Shown piece after piece: positions 21,820 through 29,528 of a DNA stretch of 29,528 nucleotides. Origin of the DNA: DATGKK01 sp035294725 (GTDB lineage Bacteria; Actinomycetota; Acidimicrobiia; Acidimicrobiales; Bog-793); NCBI GenBank assembly GCA_035294725.1, contig DATGKK010000052.1, forward strand, positions 1 to 29,528, written 5' to 3'. How positions within the stretch are numbered: position 1 is the first letter of the stretch; every line of letters begins with the position of its first letter. A program made the translations under genes and the position numbers. Under the pieces are notes generated by a model. The model worked only from the letters and a program-made list of their open reading frames with translations. It made no database searches and was not told where the DNA came from.

Positions 21820-22721
21820 TGCTGGAGCTCGTCCGCGGGTACGCCGCCGCCGTGCTCGACGTCGCGGAAGCCGAAGGCGCCCTCGGCGACGTCATCTCGG
21901 CTCTTCGCGGCCTCGGACGGCTCCTCGTCTCGTCGGGCCGCTTGCGCGACGCGCTCACGGACAACTCGATCGCCGGGCACGCGCGAGCGGCCGTCCTCGA
22001 GGACCTGCTCGAGGGGCGGGCCATTCCTGCGGCGAGCGCGCTCGCGACCTTTCCCGTGCTCTACGAGCGGGCATCCGAGCTGCCGAAGACCTACGAGCAG
22101 CTGCTCGAGCTCGCCGAGCAACGTGCCGGTGAGGGCGACCACGCTCGCGTGCGCGCCGAACCGCCCATCGGCCGGTCCGGCGCCCTGGAGCGCCTCCGGG
22201 GCTTCGCGGAGCGCATCTTCGAGACCCTCGACAGCCAGGATCTCGTCGACGCACTCGAGGACGAGCTCTTCCGGCTCGCCCGCATCGCCGAGCAGCACCC
22301 GAGACTGCGGGCGGCGCTCGCGGAGCCGCAGACGCCGCTCGCCGAGCGGGTCGCCGTGCTCGACAGCCTCCTCGAGGGGAAGGTCCGGCCCGAGACGGCT
22401 CGCCTCGCCGAGTACGTGCTCCGCTGCGGCCGGGCCCGGGACCTCGTCGGCGCCCTCGACTACCTCGTCGAGCTGGCAGCCTTCGAGCGGGGCCGCCGCG
22501 TCGCCGACGTGCGCGCTGCGGTGGAGCTCGACGCGAGCGAGCGCGAGCGCCTTGCCGCCGCTCTCACCGCCCGTGTGCGCCGGCGTGTCGAGCTTCGCGT
22601 CACCGTCGATCCCGCAGTGATCGGTGGCGTGAGCGTGAGCGTCGGTGACACCGTGATCGACGGGACCCTCCGGCACCGGCTCGAGCAGCTGCGCGAGACG
22701 CTGCTCCAGCCTGTCGGCTGA
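21819..22721 (+). CDS. atpH: F0F1 ATP synthase subunit delta, with duplicated N-terminal domain
   Basis: This 300-residue protein links the peripheral stalk to F1; most bacterial delta subunits have about 180 residues. The C-terminal domain is ordinary (RRVADVRAAVELDASERERL then ELRVTVDPAVIGGVSVSVGDTVIDGTLRHRLEQLRETL). In front of it are two copies of the helical OSCP N-terminal domain, about 7-100 and 128-221. Residues 41-100 align without gaps to 162-221 (offset 121), with about 23 identities in 60. Matching landmarks are RLRDAL/RLRAAL, LLEG/LLEG and LELAE/VELAA. The extra copy explains the length. The start overlaps the atpF stop. I recall that the mycobacterial b-delta fusion also carries an extra N-terminal-like domain, so this may be an actinobacterial trait in unfused form. 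Confidence 0.9.
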   Translation: MLELVRGYAAAVLDVAEAEGALGDVISALRGLGRLLVSSGRLRDALTDNSIAGHARAAVLEDLLEGRAIPAASALATFPVLYERASELPKTYEQLLELAEQRAGEGDHARVRAEPPIGRSGALERLRGFAERIFETLDSQDLVDALEDELFRLARIAEQHPRLRAALAEPQTPLAERVAVLDSLLEGKVRPETARLAEYVLRCGRARDLVGALDYLVELAAFERGRRVADVRAAVELDASERERLAAALTARVRRRVELRVTVDPAVIGGVSVSVGDTVIDGTLRHRLEQLRETLLQPVG

Positions 22722-22757
22722 CCACGACATCCACTTGACCAACCACAAGGATCCACA

Positions 22758-24362
22758 ATGTCAGAGCTCCTGATCTCCCCAGACGACATCGAGGCGGCGC
22801 TCGAGCGCCACATCTCGGGCTTCTCCGCTGAGGTGCAGGTGGAGCAGGTCGGCCGGATCGCCGAGGTCGGCGACGGCATCGCCCGCGTCACCGGGCTCCC
22901 GAACGCGCAGGTGAACGAGCTGCTCGAATTCGAGGACGGCACGGTCGGCCTCGCCCTCAACCTCGACGAGGAGACGATCGGCGCCGTCGTCCTCGGCTCG
23001 GTCGACGCCCTCGAGGAGGGTGGCGTCGTGCGCGCGACGGGCCGGATCCTCTCGGTCCCCGTGGGGGATGGCCTCATCGGCCGGGTCGTCAACCCCCTCG
23101 GCGTGCCGATCGACGGCAGGGGCCCGCTCAGCAACGTCGAGCCTCGCCGCGTGGAGATCCAGGCGCCCGGGATCGTGAAGCGCCAGCCCGTGAAGGAGCC
23201 GCTCCAGACCGGGATCAAGGCCATCGACGCCATGACCCCGATCGGCAGGGGCCAGCGGGAGCTGATCATCGGCGACCGCAAGACCGGCAAGACGACGGTC
23301 GCCATCGACGCCATCATCAACCAGCGCGGCCAGGGCGTGAAGTGCATCTACGTCGCGGTGGGCCAGAAGGGCTCGACCGTGGCCCAGACCGTGGCCACCC
23401 TCGCCGAGCACGGTGCCATGGAGTTCACCGTCGTCGTCGCGGCGCCCGCGAGCGAGCCGGCGCCGTTCAAGTACCTTGCGCCGTACGCCGGCTGTGCCAT
23501 GGGCCAGCACTGGATGGAGCACGGCGAGCACGCGCTCATCGTCTACGACGACCTGTCCAAGCAGGCGGAGGCCTACCGGCAGCTCTCCCTGCTCCTCCGC
23601 CGGCCCCCGGGGCGGGAGGCCTATCCCGGCGACGTCTTCTACCTCCACAGCCGGCTCCTCGAGCGGGCGGCGAAGCTGTCGGACGCGATGGGCGGCGGCT
23701 CGCTCACGGCACTGCCCATCATCGAGACGAAGGCGGGCGACATCTCCGCCTACATCCCGACGAACGTCATCTCCATCACCGACGGTCAGGTCTTTCTCGA
23801 GACCGACCTGTTCTACTCGGGCGTCCGCCCTGCCATCAACGTGGGCAACTCCGTCTCCCGGGTGGGCGGAGCCGCTCAGGTGCGGGCCATGCGCGACGTC
23901 TCGGGGACCCTCAAGATCGACCTCGCGCAGTTCAGGGAGCTCGAGGCCTTTGCCACCTTCGGCTCCGAGCTCGACAAGGTCTCCCAGGCCCAGCTCGACC
24001 GGGGATACCGGCTGACCGAGCTGCTGAAGCAGGGCCTCAACGAGCCGATGCCGGTGGAGGAGCAGGTCGTCGTCATCTACGCCGGCACCGGTGGCCACGT
24101 CGACGACATTGCCGTCGAGGACGTGCGGCGCTTCGAGCGGGAGCTGCGGGCGCACCTGCGGGCCAAGCATCCTCAGCTGCTCGATCAGATCCGCGAGACC
24201 GGCAAGCTCCCAGACACGGCCGCGCTCGACGCGGCGATCGACGAGGTGAAGTCCAGCTTCGCCCGCACCGGCGGGGCGGCCGAGAGCCCGGAGACCTCCG
24301 AGGAGCCGGCGCCTGCGGCGGACGCGGGCCCGGAGGGCGCGACCGGAGGCGAGGCGGGCTAG
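22758..24362 (+). CDS. atpA: F0F1 ATP synthase subunit alpha
   Basis: This 534-residue non-catalytic nucleotide-binding subunit is from the alpha3beta3 head. The Walker A GDRKTGKT (172-179) is intact. Other alpha signatures are GRVVNPLGVPIDG, EPLQTGIKAIDAMTPIGRGQRELIIGD, the PGREAYPGDVFYLHSRLLERAAKL segment, and SVSRVGGAAQ. The last 35 or so residues form an acidic Ala/Glu/Pro-rich tail (from about 500) beyond the helical domain; actinobacterial alpha tails are known to restrain ATP hydrolysis, and a role here is inference. AAGGA lies about 7 nt before ATG 22758. Confidence 0.97.
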   Translation: MSELLISPDDIEAALERHISGFSAEVQVEQVGRIAEVGDGIARVTGLPNAQVNELLEFEDGTVGLALNLDEETIGAVVLGSVDALEEGGVVRATGRILSVPVGDGLIGRVVNPLGVPIDGRGPLSNVEPRRVEIQAPGIVKRQPVKEPLQTGIKAIDAMTPIGRGQRELIIGDRKTGKTTVAIDAIINQRGQGVKCIYVAVGQKGSTVAQTVATLAEHGAMEFTVVVAAPASEPAPFKYLAPYAGCAMGQHWMEHGEHALIVYDDLSKQAEAYRQLSLLLRRPPGREAYPGDVFYLHSRLLERAAKLSDAMGGGSLTALPIIETKAGDISAYIPTNVISITDGQVFLETDLFYSGVRPAINVGNSVSRVGGAAQVRAMRDVSGTLKIDLAQFRELEAFATFGSELDKVSQAQLDRGYRLTELLKQGLNEPMPVEEQVVVIYAGTGGHVDDIAVEDVRRFERELRAHLRAKHPQLLDQIRETGKLPDTAALDAAIDEVKSSFARTGGAAESPETSEEPAPAADAGPEGATGGEAG

Positions 24363-24366
24363 GGCG

Positions 24367-25376
24367 ATGGCAGGTGGCCAGGAGCGGATCCTCCGGCGCA
24401 GGATCCGCAGCGTCGAGTCGACGAAGAAGATCACGAGGGCGATGGAGCTCATCGCGGCCTCGCAGATGGTGCGCGCCCAGGCGCGGATCGCCGGCTCGAA
24501 GCCCTACCTCCAGGGGATCGAGCGCGTGCTGACCGACGTCGTCGCCGACGGCTCGGCCCCAGAGCGCCTGATCGGGGTGCCCCGCTCCCCGGAGCGAGTC
24601 GCCGTGATCGCCGTCGTCTCGGACCGCGGGCTGTGCGGGGGTTACAACGCCTTCGTCCTGCGGACGGCCGAGCGCCTCATCCGCACCGGCGAAGGGGCCG
24701 GCCGCAGCTACCGCCTCGTCGGTGTCGGCCGGAAGGCGGTCGGCTATTTCCGCTTCCGGGGCAGGCCGCTCGATGAGTCCTTCACCATGGGGGACCGCCC
24801 GAGCTACGAGGAGGCGCGGGCGGTGGCTCGCACGGTCGTGCCGGACTTCGTCGCCGGCGAGCTCGATCTCGTGCAGCTCGTCTCGACTCGCTTCGTCTCG
24901 GCGGGGACCCAGGTTGTGGAGACCCGCCAGCTGCTCCCGCTCGAGCCTCGCGGCGGCGCGGCAGAGCGCGCAGGCGCGCCGGCGACGCTGAGCGGCACGG
25001 CGCCCCACGACGGTGGCCTGAGCGGGGCGAGCATCGGCCCCGGCGAGGGCTTCTTCGAGTACGAGCCCGACCCCGAGGAGCTGCTCGGCCTGCTCGTGCC
25101 GCGCTATGCGGAGGCGGCGCTGTACGGCGCGCTGCTCGAGGCCTCGGCCTCGGAGCACGTCGCCCGCCAGCGAGCGATGTCGTCAGCGACCGAGAACGCC
25201 GACGAGCTGATCAAGACCCTGCGGCGGGTCATGAACCGTGCCCGACAGGACGCGATCACGACCGAGATCATGGAGATCGTGGGAGGTGCCGAGGCGCTGC
25301 GCCAGGGTGCCGAGCACGAGGCCGCACCACCACTGAGGGATTCCGACCTGGATCTGAACGCCGAGGAGCGAATCGC

Positions 25377-25380
<4 letters not shown>
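24367..25380 (+). CDS. atpG: F0F1 ATP synthase subunit gamma, enlarged
   Basis: This 337-residue central rotor shaft is larger than the usual 285-300 or so residues. The N-terminal helix (RIRSVESTKKITRAMELIAASQM) and C-terminal helix (RAMSSATENADELIKTLRRVMNRARQDAITTEIMEIVGGAEAL) that form the coiled coil are well conserved. So is SDRGLCGGYNAF in the globular domain. Two extras stand out: a Gly/Ala-rich insertion at about 195-227, and a 26-residue tail after GGAEAL where most gammas end. The gene starts 4 nt after the atpA stop and overlaps atpD by ATGA. Confidence 0.94.
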
Positions 25381-26821
<1,441 letters not shown>

Positions 26822-26822
<1 letters not shown>

Positions 26823-27361
26823 TGCCGACCGAGGCCGAGCTCGTCACCCCCGAGCGGGTGCTCTACTCCGGCGGGGCCGAGTTCGTCGTGCTGAGGACCG
26901 AGGGGGGCGAGATCATGTTCCTCCCCGAGCACGCGCCCTTCATCGGCGCCGTCGATATCTCGCTTTTGCGGATTGCTCCTGCCGCCTCGACGGGCGACGA
27001 GGGCGGCGCCGAGTTCCGGGCCGCCGTGCACGGCGGCTTCGTCCACGTCGCCGGCAACAAGGTCACCGTTCTCGCCTCGGTCGCCGAGCCGGCCGGCGAG
27101 ATCGACGTCGAGCGCGCCCGCCGGGCGCTCGAGGCGGCCCGGTCCGCCCTCGGAGGCGAGCGGGCCGACCGCGACCGGGAGCGCGAGACCCCTGCCGCAC
27201 CCGGTACCGACGAGGTCCGCCACGAGCCCGAGCGGTCGGCTGCAATGACCGCGATGCTGTTCCCGGACGATCCCGAGGCCGCACGGCGCCGAGCCGAGGT
27301 GCGGCTCGAGGCGGCCGGTGCCGAGCTGCCGGCCGGCAGCGGCACTGCGGGCGCATCCTGA
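26822..27361 (+). CDS. atpC: F0F1 ATP synthase subunit epsilon, extended
   Basis: This is a 179-residue subunit; 120-140 is usual. The N-terminal beta sandwich is clear (TPERVLYSGGAEFVVLRTEGGEIMFLPEHAPFIGAVD, then AAVHGGFVHVAGNKVTVLASVAE), with a small insertion at 53-62. The first C-terminal helix (about 96-112) and a probable second (about 149-166) are separated by some 36 charged, Pro-containing residues that normal epsilons lack. The C-terminal helices control ATP hydrolysis in many bacteria, so the long linker may alter that switch. Translation starts at GTG 26822, overlapping the atpD stop. Confidence 0.9.
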
Positions 27362-27367
27362 GCGCGC

Positions 27368-27382
27368 GCCCGTAGGACGGGC
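27368..27382 (+). terminator. Hairpin after the atp operon
   Basis: GCCCGT (27368-27373) and ACGGGC (27377-27382) pair around AGG, 7 nt after the atpC stop. No T tract follows. Its position suggests the end of the atp transcript. Confidence 0.4.
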
Positions 27383-27415
27383 CACCACCCGAGGCTCCGC
27401 CAGACTGACAGGGTC

Positions 27416-28423
27416 ATGCCTCGGCGCCGTCTCACCGTGGCCCTCGTCGTCACTGGGCCCATCGCGCAGGAGATCGACGGGATCCGCCGAGCACTCGGGG
27501 CGCGTGCCCTCACACGGATCCCGCCCCACCTCACGCTCGTGCCGCCGGTCAACATTGCCGAGGATGAGGTAGCCGCCGCCGTCGACGACGTCCGCGAGGC
27601 CGCCGAGGGCACGGGACCGATCCGGCTCGGGCTCGGCCCACCCGACACGTTCTGGCCCGCGGCTCCCGTCGTCTACCTGAGCGTCCTCGACCTGGCCGGC
27701 GCGCCCGGGGCGCTTCACGAGATCGCCGCCCTCCGCCGTCGACTCCTCGCGGGGCCGCTCGCCCGGCCAGACGACCGGCCCTTCGTGCCCCACGTCACCT
27801 TGGACCAGAGCATCGACCCGGCCCGGATCCCCCACGTCCTCGCCGCGCTCGCCGACTACCGCCAGGAGCTCACGCTCGGGCAGGTGACGACACTCGACTT
27901 CGATCCCTCCACGCAGCGCTGGCGTGCGCTCGCCACCGCTGCGCTCGGCCGCCCGCGGGTCGCAGGGACCGGCGGGCTCGAGATTCGGCTCTCGATCTCC
28001 GCCAACCTCGACCCCGAGAGCGAGCGCTTCCGGGCCCAAGAGTGGGCCGAGTACGCGGACGAGGCCTACGGGGACTCCTCGGTCGACGAGCCCTTCGCGG
28101 TCACGGCTCGCATCGCGGGCGAGCTCGCGGGGACGGCGACCGGGCAGCTCCGCTCCGACTACGCGAGGCTCGCCAACCTCATCACGGCCGCCCACTGGCG
28201 CAACCACGGCGTCGGCTCGCAGCTGCTGCGAACCGTCGAGCAGCTCGCGCGAGAGCACGGGGCGCCGGCCGTGCGGCTCGAGACGCGCGCCGGCGGACCC
28301 GCCGAGCAGTGGTACCTCGAGCGGGGCTACCGCGCGATCGCCACGCTCCCTCGGTTTCGCCGGGGACATGACTTCGTCCTCATGGAGCGGGTCCTGGGAC
28401 CGCCGCCGGGGAGGCCCCGGTGA
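27416..28423 (+). CDS. 2H phosphoesterase (2'-5' RNA ligase-like) fused to GNAT acetyltransferase
   Basis: This is a 335-residue two-domain protein. The N-terminal part (about 1-180) has the paired HxT motifs of the 2H phosphoesterase superfamily, H38-L-T40 in PPHLTLVPP and H126-V-T128 in FVPHVTLDQ. These enzymes handle 2',3'-cyclic or 2'-5' phosphodiester RNA ends. The C-terminal part (about 188-328) is a GNAT N-acetyltransferase with acetyl-CoA loop R262-NHGVG267 and the late AEQWYLERGYRAIATLPRFRRGHDFVLM strand pair. Both active centres look intact. Substrates are unknown. A hexamer CAGACT lies 9 nt before ATG 27416, suggesting its own promoter after the atp operon. A functional tie to ATP synthase is not implied. 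Confidence 0.85.
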   Translation: MPRRRLTVALVVTGPIAQEIDGIRRALGARALTRIPPHLTLVPPVNIAEDEVAAAVDDVREAAEGTGPIRLGLGPPDTFWPAAPVVYLSVLDLAGAPGALHEIAALRRRLLAGPLARPDDRPFVPHVTLDQSIDPARIPHVLAALADYRQELTLGQVTTLDFDPSTQRWRALATAALGRPRVAGTGGLEIRLSISANLDPESERFRAQEWAEYADEAYGDSSVDEPFAVTARIAGELAGTATGQLRSDYARLANLITAAHWRNHGVGSQLLRTVEQLAREHGAPAVRLETRAGGPAEQWYLERGYRAIATLPRFRRGHDFVLMERVLGPPPGRPR

Positions 28424-28469
28424 GCGAGGGCACTACCGGCGAGGTGGTCAGCCGTGGCAGGCTCGTCCC

Positions 28470-29528
28470 ATGACGCTCGCGAAGGACCGGCCGCCACTCG
28501 TCGCCTCGCGCCCGCCGGGCGGGAGCGAGGAGGAGGTCCGCCGGCTCCTCGATCACGCTCGGGCCGACTTCGACCGCTTCGAGGTCGTGAAGGACCTCAT
28601 CGACGAGTGCATCGACCTCACGCTCGACTACCGCCAGAGCGGGCACCCGGGCGGCTCCCGCTCGAAGGTGCATGCTCTCGTCGCCCTGCTGCTCTCCGGC
28701 GCGATGCGCTTCGACCTGCGCCGGCCGTACGCGCGCTTCGCCGACCGCTTCGTGCTCGGCGCCGGCCACACCGTGCCGCTCGTCTACGCCACGCTCGCCG
28801 TCATGAACGAGGCGCTCCGGGCCCGTCACGAGGCGACGGGCGACCCGCGCTTCGCCTTCCCCTCAGGAGGCCGGTATGCGCTCACCTGGGAGTCGCTCCT
28901 CGAGTTCCGGCATCGGGGCGGGCTGCCCGGGCACGCCGAGATGGCGGGGGAGACGCTGTTCCTCAAGTTCAACACCGGGCCGTCGGGGCACGGGCTCGCG
29001 CCGGCGGCCGGAGAGGCGCTCGCGCTCAAGCTCGCCGGTGCGGAGGAGGTGAAGGTCTTCGTCCTCGAAGGCGAAGGCGGCCTCACGCCGGGCGCTGCTC
29101 ACGAGACGAAGAACACGGCGTACGGGCTCGGGCTGTCCAACCTCGTCTTCCTCGTGGACTGGAACGACTTCGGGATCGACCCGAGGCCGGCCTCGAGCGT
29201 CGTGAACGGCACCCCCGTCGACTGGTTCGCCCCCTACGGCTGGCGGGTGAACGGCACCGAGGAGGGCTCGGCCTGGGAACCCGTCACCCGGGCGGTGCTC
29301 GAGGTTGCCGCCGGGCCGAACCCGGAGCGGCGGCCGAGCATGATGTGGTTCAAGACCCGCAAGGGCCGGGGCTACGGCAAGTACGACGCCGCCAGCCACG
29401 GCACGCCCTGGCCGATCCACAGCCCGGAGTTCTGGGAGGTGCGCAAGCAGTTCATGGCTCGCTACGGCGTGGAGTACGCCGGCGTCGACGGGCCGGCGCC
29501 CGCCGACAAACAGGCCCTCATGGCCGAG
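28470..29528 (+). CDS. Transketolase-like thiamine-diphosphate enzyme, N-terminal part (runs off window)
   Basis: The frame stays open for 353 codons from ATG 28470 to the window end, covering the TPP-binding domain. Transketolase landmarks are SGHPGGSRSK (H59, compare SGHPGxP), VLGAGHTVPLVYATLAVM, TGPSGHGLAPAAGEALALKLAG, and the cofactor motif. The motif reads G201-E-G203 then N232 in FLVDWNDFGIDPRP, instead of the usual GDG followed by N about 30 residues later. RKGRGYGKYD corresponds to the end of the domain. The GDG to GEG change and the SRSK substitution mark a divergent subgroup, so the exact substrate (pentose-phosphate sugars or a relative) is uncertain. A weak AGG about 9 nt upstream may serve as ribosome site. 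Confidence 0.8.
   Translation, partial: MTLAKDRPPLVASRPPGGSEEEVRRLLDHARADFDRFEVVKDLIDECIDLTLDYRQSGHPGGSRSKVHALVALLLSGAMRFDLRRPYARFADRFVLGAGHTVPLVYATLAVMNEALRARHEATGDPRFAFPSGGRYALTWESLLEFRHRGGLPGHAEMAGETLFLKFNTGPSGHGLAPAAGEALALKLAGAEEVKVFVLEGEGGLTPGAAHETKNTAYGLGLSNLVFLVDWNDFGIDPRPASSVVNGTPVDWFAPYGWRVNGTEEGSAWEPVTRAVLEVAAGPNPERRPSMMWFKTRKGRGYGKYDAASHGTPWPIHSPEFWEVRKQFMARYGVEYAGVDGPAPADKQALMAE

Noticed and set aside
22761..24452. Long minus-strand open frame opposite atpA
   Set aside because: It is antisense to a clear alpha subunit and low in complexity, so it is not a gene.

Overview
The window is high-GC DNA (roughly 70% by eye) from an actinobacterium. The gene order from argS rightwards (argS-lysA-hom-thrC-rho-rpmE-prfA-prmC-tsaC-wecA-atp operon) matches, from memory, the order around argS-atp in mycobacteria and other Actinomycetota. 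The interspersed glyA, the lack of thrB between thrC and rho, and the TANNNT-6 nt-start leaderless promoters suggest a deep-branching lineage such as Acidimicrobiia. That placement is inference only.

Bases 1-3736 are accessory DNA. They hold the 3' end of a large serine recombinase, a convergent DUF6788-type small gene, and a two-gene unit made of a frameshifted, active-site-poor tyrosine-recombinase-like gene translationally coupled to a DDE-type transposase. This segment stops at a minus-strand tRNA-Arg(CCG), whose 3' end faces it. The tRNA is therefore a plausible integration boundary.

Bases 3897-9298 hold argS followed by the aspartate-family genes lysA, hom and thrC. Each junction is overlapping or tight, but homoserine kinase (thrB) is missing. 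A 443-nt untranslated leader precedes rho, which carries a long low-complexity, Q/N- and R-rich insertion. Convergent to rho lies a small regulatory island (11714-13651): a YtrA-type GntR repressor, a co-transcribed multi-pass membrane protein, and a divergent single-pass secreted or anchored protein. All are arranged around a perfect 8+6+8 palindrome that is probably the repressor's operator.

Bases 13730-18104 hold translation and one-carbon genes (rpmE, prfA, prmC, tsaC, glyA). They are followed by a WecA/TagO-type glycosyl-phosphate transferase and a complete F1Fo ATP synthase operon (atpZ-like, atpI, B, E, F, H, A, G, D, C). Several ATP synthase subunits are enlarged. Delta carries an internal tandem copy of its N-terminal domain. 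Gamma has an insertion and a tail. Epsilon has a long linker between its C-terminal helices. Downstream are a fused 2H-phosphoesterase/GNAT protein and the 5' part of a divergent transketolase that runs off the window.

I saw no CRISPR array, rRNA, complete phage or obvious defence system. The observations most worth follow-up are the recombinase-like/transposase pair beside the tRNA, the GntR island with its operator, the duplicated delta domain, and the run of leaderless promoters.
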